A stretch of DNA of 64,000 nt, from assembly GCF_016925635.1 (NCBI RefSeq), contig NZ_CP070490.1, positions 2,238,001 through 2,302,000 on the forward strand, in the 5' to 3' direction. The notes beneath the pieces are model-generated. The model did no database searches. It was not told the origin of the DNA and saw only the letters and a program-made list of their open reading frames with translations. The stretch comes from Lysinibacillus fusiformis. GTDB lineage: Bacteria; Bacillota; Bacilli; Bacillales_A; Planococcaceae. Of this stretch, positions 17,476-25,243 are shown piece after piece. Position 1 is the first letter of the stretch; the number at the start of each line of letters is the position of its first letter. Made by a program: the position numbers and the translations under genes.

Positions 17476-18669
17476 ATGAACTTTGAAATGTCCACTGAGC
17501 AGGAAATACTACGAAAAACAGTAAGACAGTTTGTTGATGAAGAAATCATTCCCTACATTGCAAAGTGGGATGCTGAAGGTGGCTTTGATGCTAAAATTTG
17601 GTCGAGGCTTGCTGAGCTTGGCTTAATGGGGGTTTGTGTTCCCGAACAATACGGTGGTAGTGGGATGGATTATAATGCACTTGCTATCGTATGTGAGGAG
17701 CTTGAACGAGGAGATACAGCATTTCGCACAGCTGTATCTGTCCATACGGGCTTAAATAGCATGACCTTAATGCAGTGGGGGACGGAAGAGCAAAAGCAGC
17801 GATACCTTGTTCCGCAAGCTAAAGGTGTTCGGATAGGAGCATTTGGTCTCACAGAACCAGGTGCTGGGTCTGATGTAGCTGCCATGTCAACAACTGCTGT
17901 CCATGATGGAAACCATTATATCCTCAATGGACAAAAAACGTGGATCTCCTTATGTGATATTGCAGATCACTTTATCGTTTTTGCCTATACAGACAAATCG
18001 AAGAAACATCATGGGATTAGTGCGTTTATTGTAGAACGTTCCATGGCTGGCTTTACATCTAAAGCGATTAAAGGCAAATATGGGATTCGTGCTGGTAATA
18101 CAGGTGAGCTCTTTTTTGAAGACTTACGCGTGCCAGTTGAAAACCGACTTGGCGAAGAGGGCGAGGGCTTCAAAATTGCCATGTCTGCGCTAGATAATGG
18201 TCGATTTACAGTAGCGGCAGGTGCTGTTGGTTTGATCCAAGCTTGCATAGAGGCTAGTGTGAAATACTGTCATGAGCGAGAGACATTTGGTAAACCTATT
18301 GGTGAGCACCAGCTTGTTGGACGAATGATTGCTAACATGGAAGCGGGCTATCAAATGAGTCGTCTCCTTGTCTATCGTGTTGGTGAATTGAAAAACAAAG
18401 GTGTTCGAAATACTCGAGAGACATCATTGGCAAAATGGCAGTCTTGTGATTTTGCCAATAAGGCTGCTGATGATGCGGTACAAATTCATGGAGCATATGG
18501 CTATTCAGACGAGTACCCAGTTGCTCGTTATTTAAGAAACTCCAAAGCACCTGTAATTTATGAAGGAACTCGCGAAATTCATACTATTATGCAGGCTGAT
18601 TATGTGTTAGGAAGACGACAAGATAAGCCATTAAAAAATATGTTGCCTAAATGGCCATTTGAAGAATAA
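17476..18669 (+). CDS. acyl-CoA dehydrogenase, glutaryl-CoA-dehydrogenase-like
   Basis: A 397-aa flavoprotein ending the lysine operon, 9 nt after lysDH. FAD/substrate motif 'FGLTEPGAGSDVA'; catalytic Glu in 'VIYEGTREIHTIMQ'; 'QIHGAYGYSDEYPVARYLR' near the C-terminus. R84 and S88 ('AFRTAVSVH') align with the Arg94/Ser98 pair that binds the gamma-carboxylate in human glutaryl-CoA dehydrogenase. Together with the upstream enzymes this supports oxidation of glutaryl-CoA formed from lysine via 2-oxoadipate. The aminotransferase and oxoadipate dehydrogenase needed in between are not in the window. Start ATG 17476 uses GGTAGGTG. Confidence 0.85.
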   Translation: MNFEMSTEQEILRKTVRQFVDEEIIPYIAKWDAEGGFDAKIWSRLAELGLMGVCVPEQYGGSGMDYNALAIVCEELERGDTAFRTAVSVHTGLNSMTLMQWGTEEQKQRYLVPQAKGVRIGAFGLTEPGAGSDVAAMSTTAVHDGNHYILNGQKTWISLCDIADHFIVFAYTDKSKKHHGISAFIVERSMAGFTSKAIKGKYGIRAGNTGELFFEDLRVPVENRLGEEGEGFKIAMSALDNGRFTVAAGAVGLIQACIEASVKYCHERETFGKPIGEHQLVGRMIANMEAGYQMSRLLVYRVGELKNKGVRNTRETSLAKWQSCDFANKAADDAVQIHGAYGYSDEYPVARYLRNSKAPVIYEGTREIHTIMQADYVLGRRQDKPLKNMLPKWPFEE

Positions 18670-18820
18670 GAGGCTGGGACAAAAAGAAAAAATGTTAGAC
18701 CAAGATATAATTGGTCTAACATTTTTTTGATTTAGGAAGGCATATTTAACTTCTTAAAGTGAAAAAGCTAATATCCATTTTTATTGTTTTTCAATATAAT
18801 CGAGTTCTGTCCCAGCCTCT
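18669..18820. repeat. GGCTGGGACA-type inverted-repeat element
   Basis: AGAGGCTGGGACA (18669-18681) and TGTCCCAGCCTCT (18808-18820) form a perfect 13-bp inverted repeat around a 126-bp centre. The centre contains a second strong hairpin (AATGTTAGACC/GGTCTAACATT, about 18690-18728) ending in T7, which would terminate the lysine operon. Repeats with GGCTGGGACA/TGTCCCAGCC ends are common between genes in Firmicutes. The stop codon of the dehydrogenase overlaps its left end, and composite repeat copy 2 begins 1 nt after its right end. Confidence 0.75.
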
Positions 18821-18821
18821 T

Positions 18822-19334
18822 CATGTTGTTGAAAAAAGATGATGTCAACGGCAGAAAAAGCAACTTTGCAAGGCGAGGGGTTGATTTCCGTTCCGTCAGC
18901 GTCCTTTCCAGGGGGCGTCCGATGAGCCGCTTCACTCACTTACGTTCGCTCCAGGGTCTCCTCTGTGACGCTGGCTCCACTCCAATCAACCATTCTGCAA
19001 AGTGTCTTTACTTTTTTTCATAGTAGCATAGTGATTAAATCGCCCATTATCTGTATTCTTAGAGGGGATAAACTCTTATTGGGGAAGTGATGCGTGACAA
19101 CACCTCTTCATAAAGAGTAGTGAACACCTTCACTTTATTTGAAAACCTTTGCTAAAAAGTTAGTGGGTTGAAGTGGAAGGCTACTTGACTCCCGTGGGAT
19201 AGCGAGACAGGCGAAACCCTGCACGGAGCGGTAGCGGAGGAAGCGGTTCGGCGCTCGCCCACAGGAAAGCAAGTAGCCTGCAACGGAAATCCATTTCTAC
19301 CTTTCAATTGACTGTTTTGTTTTTCAACACTAAG
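18822..19334 (+). mobile_element. terminator-flanked composite repeat, copy 2 (deleted, mismatched flanks)
   Basis: 513 bp. It has the normal start CATGTTGTTGAAAAA and end TTTTTCAACACTAAG. Hairpin A has lost about 21 bp between two TGACGCT repeats (near 18967), a deletion expected from slippage. The sequence before hairpin B lacks the GGTAACACTTTTG segment seen in most other copies. The flanks differ: the GGCTGGGACA element on the left and an unrelated terminator on the right, so there is no duplication. Confidence 0.82.
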
Positions 19335-19368
19335 AAACGAGAGGGAAGTGTTTCCCTCTCGTTTTTTT
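19335..19368 (+). terminator. unpaired terminator right of repeat copy 2
   Basis: AACGAGAGGGAA pairs with TTCCCTCTCGTT, then T7. No gene on the + strand ends here, so it looks like a terminator brought in or orphaned with the repeat. It precedes the beta-propeller gene by about 100 bp. Confidence 0.8.
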
Positions 19369-19464
19369 ATGTAATCACAGCATACTTAGAAAATTTCAGA
19401 AAAATGTAACTTTCCGCATTTTTACTAGTCTAATTGATAAACAAGTATATGAAAGGGAGGAAAA

Positions 19465-21564
19465 ATGATGAAAAGTAAATGGTTCGCAATTATGCTGATT
19501 ATCGTTCTGGCTATCGTGCCTGGCATTTTCACATGGATAGTGAATACAGATGTGACGGCAAAGGCCGCTAGCGCAAGTATGGCAACACAAAACTGGCAAG
19601 CATCTTTTTCAGTTGCTTTAAAGAAAAACAAAATTACTGAAGAATATGTCTTTATCACTACGGAAAAAGGACGCAAAGTAACTGCAACAATTGAATTGTT
19701 GGAAGATCAGAAAACGGTAGTGGTGAAAAATTTAGCACCAGGTAGTTATCAATTGCATGTGAAAAAGGAGGCCTTTGCACAAGGCGGACTGAATGTAGCT
19801 TCACAGACAATTCCATTTACAATTATCGAGACATTAACAGCCGTCAAATCGGAGAAAGAGTTACAGCAGTATTTTAAAAAGTTGTTAACAACTCAAAGAG
19901 TAGAAATTAGAGAAGACGAGAGTGCCCAAAGTTCAGCAAGTGAAGATAAAGCAACTGCTAATAATGAGTCTACAACCAATAATCAAGTAGAGGGGGTAGA
20001 AGAGGGAGACATAGTTGTTGTAAAAGATGGCTTTATTTACACTGCAAAAGATCAGAGCATTACAGTTGTGAATGCTAAAGATCCTAAGAATTTAAAGATG
20101 GCTACAAGTATTAAATTAAAAGAATCCCAATACATTTCTAAGCTTGCGCTATATGACAATCTATTAATTGTCATCGGGGATCAATATATTGAAAAAGCAC
20201 GAACAGCCATGGTAACAGCATCATTTTATGATATTTCAAATCCAAGCAATCCAAAGCATGTACGTGATGTGGGGCAAGAAGGCTTCTTACAGGATATTCG
20301 AATAACGAAGGACACATTATATTTAATCGGTAATATGTATCCGAATTATTGGATGCTACAAGAAGACAATAAAACCGATTTAAAGCCTAAAACATTTGAT
20401 AGTATGGCAGGAACAGAGTACAAAAATCTGCCTTTAGAAAAAATCTCAATATTACCAAATACGATGGATGGTACCTATAGTTTAATTACAGCTGTCGATT
20501 TAAAAAATGGGGCTAAGACAACGGCCAATACGAAAGGGTACTTAGGTGGAAGTAGTGGTCTTTATATGTCAGAAAACGCCCTGTATTTAACGACACCAAT
20601 GTATGAAAGCAGTAATGATGTTTCATCAGAAAAGCGTGTTATGGATATGATTTGGTTACCGAGATCAGCTGACACCCAAATTTTTAAATGGAATGTCGAT
20701 GGAACGACTTTGAACTTTGCTGGAAGTACTGAAGTAAAGGGAACTGTTTTAAATCAGTATTCAATGGATGAATATAAGGGGAACTTCCGAATCTTTACAA
20801 CAGAAGGTAATACGTGGGATGAGAAAAGTACTTCCTATAACCATCTCTTTATTTTGGATGAACATTTAAAAACGCTCGGTTCAGTGAAAGATATGGCCCC
20901 TGGAGAAAAAATATATTCAGCTCGCTTTATGGGGGAAAAAGCATATGTGGTGACATTTAAACAAGTAGATCCACTGTTTGTTATTGATGTAGCGAATCCG
21001 AAAAAGCCTACTGTACTAGGAGAATTGAAGATTCCTGGCTTCAGTAATTACCTACATCCATTAGATGAAACGCATTTAATTGGTATTGGTTATGATACAG
21101 AGCAGCGCTACGATTCTTATACAAAACGTAATTTTACCGTGACAACCAATATGAAGATGTCCCTATTCGATGTATCGGACTTCCGAAACCCGAAAGAGCA
21201 ATCGACCGTAAAAATTGGTGGAAAAGGCTCTTCCTCTGAAGTGCAATACAATCCTAAAGCGCTATTCCGCAATAAAGAATTCAACTATTTTGGCTTCCCA
21301 GTAGTACTGTATGAGGCAGGTAAGGGAGATGAAGTTGTATATCAAGGTCAGGGTGCTCAAATTTATGAGATTACTGCTGAGAAAGGGATTGTATTGAAAG
21401 GAAATATAATCAATCGTAATAATGATGAGTCATATGAAAATTGGGAGCAGGTTGTACAACGAGTTGTCTATATAGATGACACTCTTTATACAATTGCACG
21501 TAACGAGGTAAAGAGCTATCAGCTAAATGACTTCAAGCCATTAGATACATTAACAATAAAATAA
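19465..21564 (+). CDS. secreted beta-propeller-domain protein
   Basis: A 699-aa extracytoplasmic protein. The N-terminus has 'KWFAIMLIIVLAIVPGIFTW', a hydrophobic signal/anchor (about residues 4-23). After a short Big-like domain and an acidic Ser/Asn-rich linker (about 150-178) comes 'NNQVEGVEEGDIVVVKDGFIY', the hallmark opening of the Beta_propel family (pfam09826). Repeated 'LFVIDVANPKKP' and 'SFYDISNPSNPKH' blades follow. Function in the family is unknown; scaffolding or adhesion at the cell surface is plausible. GGGAGG precedes adjacent ATGs at 19465 and 19468. Monocistronic. Confidence 0.85.
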   Translation: MMKSKWFAIMLIIVLAIVPGIFTWIVNTDVTAKAASASMATQNWQASFSVALKKNKITEEYVFITTEKGRKVTATIELLEDQKTVVVKNLAPGSYQLHVKKEAFAQGGLNVASQTIPFTIIETLTAVKSEKELQQYFKKLLTTQRVEIREDESAQSSASEDKATANNESTTNNQVEGVEEGDIVVVKDGFIYTAKDQSITVVNAKDPKNLKMATSIKLKESQYISKLALYDNLLIVIGDQYIEKARTAMVTASFYDISNPSNPKHVRDVGQEGFLQDIRITKDTLYLIGNMYPNYWMLQEDNKTDLKPKTFDSMAGTEYKNLPLEKISILPNTMDGTYSLITAVDLKNGAKTTANTKGYLGGSSGLYMSENALYLTTPMYESSNDVSSEKRVMDMIWLPRSADTQIFKWNVDGTTLNFAGSTEVKGTVLNQYSMDEYKGNFRIFTTEGNTWDEKSTSYNHLFILDEHLKTLGSVKDMAPGEKIYSARFMGEKAYVVTFKQVDPLFVIDVANPKKPTVLGELKIPGFSNYLHPLDETHLIGIGYDTEQRYDSYTKRNFTVTTNMKMSLFDVSDFRNPKEQSTVKIGGKGSSSEVQYNPKALFRNKEFNYFGFPVVLYEAGKGDEVVYQGQGAQIYEITAEKGIVLKGNIINRNNDESYENWEQVVQRVVYIDDTLYTIARNEVKSYQLNDFKPLDTLTIK

Positions 21565-21568
21565 TAAG

Positions 21569-21604
21569 AAAGGTCCAATGAATAACAAAATTCATTGGGC
21601 TTTT
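21569..21604. terminator. beta-propeller gene terminator, left duplicate at repeat copy 3
   Basis: GGTCCAATGAAT pairs with ATTCATTGGGC, then TTTT. It matches 22167-22202 at 32 of 36 positions. Three of the four differences weaken the stem or change the loop, so this copy seems to be decaying. It abuts the repeat. Confidence 0.82.
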
Positions 21605-22166
21605 CATGTTGTTGAAAAAGATATTGTCACTTGTAGAAAAAGACTTTTTGACAAGGTAAGAGGGGTTGATTTCCGTTCCACCAGCGTCCTTTCCAGGGGG
21701 CGTCCGATGAGCCGCTTCACTCACTTACGTTCGCTCCAGGGTCTCCTCTGTGACGCTAAATCCCCTAGGAGTGACGCTGGCTCCACTCCAATCAACCATT
21801 CTGCAAAGTGTCTTTACTTTATTTCATAGTAGCATAGCAATCAAATAGCCCATTATCTGTATTCTTAGAGGGGATAAACTCTTATTTTCAATGTGGAGAA
21901 GTGATGCGTGACAACACCTCTTCATAAAGAGTAATGAACACCTTCACTTTATTTGAAAACCTTTGCTAAAAAGGTAACACTTTTGTGGATTGGAGTGGAA
22001 GGCTACTTGACTCCCGTGGGATCGCGAGACAGGCGAGTCACTAAACGGAGCGGTAGCGGAGGAAGCGGCTCGGCGCTCGCCCACAGGAAAGCAAGTAGCC
22101 TGCAACGGAAATCCATTTTCACCTTTTACCAAAATTCTATTGATTGTTTTGTTTTTCAATACAAAG
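21605..22166 (+). mobile_element. terminator-flanked composite repeat, copy 3
   Basis: 562 bp, with start CATGTTGTTGAAAAA and end TTTTTCAATACAAAG. Both hairpins A and B are complete. The first 60 bp after the left end differ from copies 1 and 6 but match copy 7 (ACTTGTAGAAAAAGACTTT against ACTAGCAGAAAAAGACCTT), so there appear to be at least two subtypes. It lies between convergent genes (beta-propeller + and deacetylase -). Confidence 0.84.
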
Positions 22167-22205
22167 AAAAGTCCAATGAATATCGAAATTCATTGGACTT
22201 TTTCT
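22167..22205. terminator. right duplicate terminator at repeat copy 3
   Basis: AGTCCAATGAAT pairs perfectly over 12 bp with ATTCATTGGACT, with A-rich and T-rich tails, so it works for the minus-strand deacetylase gene that ends at 22215. It is the better preserved of the two copies. Confidence 0.88.
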
Positions 22206-22214
22206 TTGTCAATA

Positions 22215-23624
22215 CTATTGGCGATATGGCAGTATCTCTGAAACAGTTACAAATTCATAGCCTTGCTCTTGTAAATAGGCAAGAACAGCGTCAAGTCCGT
22301 CTGCAGTGGATTGATGAATATCATGCATTAAGACAATGGCATTATTGTGTAAATTATTTTTTACATGTGGCAATAGTTGCTGTGCATTGCGATGTTTCCA
22401 ATCTAATGTGTCAATCGTCCAGAGCACGACAGGGACAGGAATCTCCGCGTTAATTGTATCATTAGTTGCACCATAGGGTGGTCTAAAAACAGTCGCACCT
22501 TGATTGATTGCTTTCTCAATTTCAGTAGCAGTAGTGTTATACTCTTTCATTACTTGTTCTTGCGTAAGCTTTGTTAATACAGGGTGGTTCCATGAATGGT
22601 TTCCAATTTCATGACCGCGCGCAAGAACATCTTTTACGATGTCGGGATAATATTGTACACGACTACCAAGCATGAAGAAGGTAGCTTTTGCGTGATACTT
22701 ATCGAGAATATTTAAAATTTGCTCCGTCACTTTTGGATGTGGACCATCATCAAACGTTAAGGCAATACGTTTTTTATTTGGATCACCAGTTGGCGGTGGA
22801 TTAATTGGTTTTACATTTTCCATTGCAATTTGAAACTCGGAGGCTAACAATGGGTTAATAAGCGAAAGGGGTAGTTTCACTATTGGGGTACCTGCTGCTC
22901 CACTAGCAATCTCATATTCATCGAAATAGAATTGTAATGAATCGTCAACAATAGCAAAGCGATTGAAGTTAGACCATTTTGGTTCCGTAGCTTTTAATAG
23001 TTCATCATTGAAAAGCTCATCCTTTAATTGGAGGTTTTTTTGCAAATCTTTTCGGACGTTTACCGCCAACGTAGATAAGTTATTCTCATCATGTTGTAAG
23101 AGTGTTTGGATCGTAATTTGTTCGCCAGTTTCGTTGTTAATAAAGAATGTTTTTGTTGAGACTTCGTGATTGGCTCCACCTAGATATAGCATCTTTGTTA
23201 GCACAAAGGAATAGTAATGCTCTCGGTATGGAAACGTTTCAAGACTAATATTTAATTCACCCATAGCTTCTTTATCTTTAATTTTTTTCATCGATGTTAG
23301 ATAGTTTTCTTTTGAATCCGATATGTATTGTAATACGGCATCATTAAAAACTTCGTTATCTGTTTGTGGGTAATGAATAGCAAATGGTGTTCGTTTGTCA
23401 TTTGAAACGTCTGTCACAATACGTATGCCGGGAAACGCAGAACTTTCGGTCGATAAATGACTATTCACCGATTCCGTCTCGGATTCTTTTGAAGCACTAA
23501 TCTTTTGAAACTTAAATTCATCCTTTGAAAGGATAATAAAAAGTATAATAGTTGTTAAGGTCACAATAAGGCTAAGTAATAAGAAATCAATTATTGGACC
23601 GCGTCTTTTTCTGCGTTCCTGCAT
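22215..23624 (-). CDS. pdaC: PdaC-like polysaccharide deacetylase
   Basis: A membrane-anchored peptidoglycan or chitooligosaccharide deacetylase. Architecture matches B. subtilis PdaC (467 aa; this start gives 469): a TM helix near residues 13-34, DUF4163 and DUF3298 regions (about 60-270), then a NodB domain. NodB motifs: 'ALTFDDGPHPK' (metal Asp), 'HEIGNHSWNHP' (His pair), 'FRPPYGATN', 'DTLDWKHR' and 'IVLMHDIH'. The start is uncertain: ATG 23624 has GAGGGGAG about 13 nt upstream, while ATG 23681 gives 488 aa but has no ribosome site. Its terminator is the right duplicate of repeat copy 3. Confidence 0.9.
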   Translation of the reverse strand: MQERRKRRGPIIDFLLLSLIVTLTTIILFIILSKDEFKFQKISASKESETESVNSHLSTESSAFPGIRIVTDVSNDKRTPFAIHYPQTDNEVFNDAVLQYISDSKENYLTSMKKIKDKEAMGELNISLETFPYREHYYSFVLTKMLYLGGANHEVSTKTFFINNETGEQITIQTLLQHDENNLSTLAVNVRKDLQKNLQLKDELFNDELLKATEPKWSNFNRFAIVDDSLQFYFDEYEIASGAAGTPIVKLPLSLINPLLASEFQIAMENVKPINPPPTGDPNKKRIALTFDDGPHPKVTEQILNILDKYHAKATFFMLGSRVQYYPDIVKDVLARGHEIGNHSWNHPVLTKLTQEQVMKEYNTTATEIEKAINQGATVFRPPYGATNDTINAEIPVPVVLWTIDTLDWKHRNAQQLLPHVKNNLHNNAIVLMHDIHQSTADGLDAVLAYLQEQGYEFVTVSEILPYRQ

Positions 23625-23960
23625 GGTGTTGGATACGCTCCCCTCTTTTTTATTTTCTATACAATCAGACGTGTCAGTCATTAAAAAAGTTATACAAATC
23701 TATAATCTTTTTATGTTATTTTATAGGAATTTATAAAGATCACTTTTCCTTCTATAGTTAGTGAATTAATTGTAGTTGTACTTCTTTTTAAGAGGTTGTA
23801 AAATACCTACTAAAATAGAAAAAATCATGCGCAATATTAGTGAGACTGTGAAAATAAATTGAAAGATAACTAATTGCTTATTAAAAAATTTTCAGTTGAG
23901 TTTTTATTAGCAGTTCGTTAATATTGGCAAGGAACCTTTTGAAGGAGGCAGATAGCTGCA
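23625..23960. other. divergent intergenic region, deacetylase / ThrE exporter
   Basis: AT-rich DNA between two divergent genes. The first 57 bp could be coding if the longer deacetylase start is used. No operator or RNA was recognised; it must contain both promoters. The ThrE-type gene has GAAGGAGG near 23940-23947. Confidence 0.5.
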
Positions 23961-24713
23961 ATGGTCTTACAAGATGCGGATAATGAACTTACGATTGACT
24001 GTTTGTTGCTTGCAGGGCGTATTATGATTGAAAGTGGTGCAGAAACATATCGCGTAGAGGATACGATGCTGCGTATGGCACATTCTCAAAATATGCCAAA
24101 TGCTCAATGTTATGCCACACCAACTGGCATCATTTTTTCGTTAGGCAAGACACAGCCAACAAGAATTACATCAATTTCCAGAAGGGTTACAGATTTGCAA
24201 AAAATAGCCTTGGTAAATTCAGTATCTCGTAGACTCACATCTCAAATCATAACATTAGAAGAAGCTTATGACGAGCTAAAGTCGATACAAAAAACAAATT
24301 ATTTTTTACCAACTTATTTACAAGTTTTGGCAGCTGCACTTGCTAGTGGTTGTTTCCTAATTATGTTTAAAGGTGGTTGGTCTGATTTTCCTATAGCTTG
24401 TTTAGCAGGTGGACTAGGTTTCCTAGTACTTGTAATAATCAATCATTTAACAAAGGTAAAGTTCTTTTCTGAATTTACAGCATCACTCGGCCTCGGCTTT
24501 GTGGCCTTCTTGGCAGTAAAGTATGGTTATGGTACTGAACTTGATAAAATTATTATTAGTTCCGTCATGCCACTCGTACCAGGTATTTTGATTACAAATG
24601 CTGTTCGTGATTTAATGGCAGGTCATTTTATGTCAGGGATGGCAAAGGGAGCAGAGGCCTTTTTAACAGCCTTTGCTATTGGTGCAGCAATTGCCGTCAC
24701 ACTAGGATTTTAG
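23961..24713 (+). CDS. ThrE-family exporter, large subunit (DUF1212)
   Basis: A 250-aa protein of the YjjP/ThrE N-terminal type. A soluble segment (about residues 1-110) contains 'AGRIMIESGAETYRVEDTM' and 'ATPTGIIFSL'. Four to five membrane helices follow, with 'SSVMPLVPGILITNAVRDLM', a typical family block. In Corynebacterium ThrE the two parts are one polypeptide exporting threonine and serine; here they are split. The partner gene starts 12 nt downstream. Substrate is inferred from family only; E. coli YjjP/YjjB export succinate. Confidence 0.87.
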   Translation: MVLQDADNELTIDCLLLAGRIMIESGAETYRVEDTMLRMAHSQNMPNAQCYATPTGIIFSLGKTQPTRITSISRRVTDLQKIALVNSVSRRLTSQIITLEEAYDELKSIQKTNYFLPTYLQVLAAALASGCFLIMFKGGWSDFPIACLAGGLGFLVLVIINHLTKVKFFSEFTASLGLGFVAFLAVKYGYGTELDKIIISSVMPLVPGILITNAVRDLMAGHFMSGMAKGAEAFLTAFAIGAAIAVTLGF

Positions 24714-24725
24714 GAGGCGGACAAT

Positions 24726-25202
24726 ATGCAGATGATGGACATTATTATACAATTAATTGTTAGTTTTTTTGCGACGGCTGGGATTGCCATTATTTTTAAT
24801 GTTCCTAGAAAAACATTACTTCATTGCGGTCTTGTTGGGGTAATTGGCTGGATTATTTACTATGTTCTAACAGAGCAAGGGATGGATGTTGTCAAAGCCT
24901 CTTTCTTTGGCTCATTTGTCATAGCGATTGTTGCTCATTTGTATGCCCGACGTTTTAAAATACCGATGATTATTTTTATTGTTGGTGGAATTATACCGTT
25001 AGTGCCAGGGGGCATGGCCTATAATGCGATGAGAAATGTAGTAGAAGATGATTACTTACAAGGCTTGCAATATGGCTTAAAGGCATTTTTAATTACAGGT
25101 GCCATTGTTATTGGTCTTGTTTTTGCAGAAGTAATTATTCAACTCATATTCCGCTCCGTTCGTTCAAGTAAAGTAAAATTGCAAAAGGTTTATAAAAAAT
25201 AG
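24726..25202 (+). CDS. ThrE-family exporter, small subunit (ThrE_2)
   Basis: A 158-aa four- to five-helix membrane protein corresponding to the C-terminal half of ThrE (YjjB type). It has 'LLHCGLVGVIGWIIYYVL' and the motif 'PLVPGGMAYNAMRNVVEDDY', which mirrors the 'PLVPGILITNAVRDLM' block of the upstream subunit. GGAGGCG is 7 nt before ATG 24726. The two genes form an operon closed by a strong terminator. Confidence 0.88.
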   Translation: MQMMDIIIQLIVSFFATAGIAIIFNVPRKTLLHCGLVGVIGWIIYYVLTEQGMDVVKASFFGSFVIAIVAHLYARRFKIPMIIFIVGGIIPLVPGGMAYNAMRNVVEDDYLQGLQYGLKAFLITGAIVIGLVFAEVIIQLIFRSVRSSKVKLQKVYKK

Positions 25203-25239
25203 AAGGAGGCTGCGTGCACAATACACGCAGCCTCCTTAT
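25203..25239. terminator. bidirectional terminator, ThrE operon / EAL gene
   Basis: AAGGAGGCTGCGTG pairs perfectly over 14 bp with CACGCAGCCTCCTT, with a 7-nt loop. The T-tract is weak (TTATT) but the stem is very stable. Confidence 0.85.
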
Positions 25240-25243
25240 TCAT

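Noticed and set aside
22215..23681. Longer deacetylase start at 23681
   Set aside because: No ribosome site; the 469-aa form from 23624 matches PdaC length. Kept as an alternative because spacing for 23624 is long.
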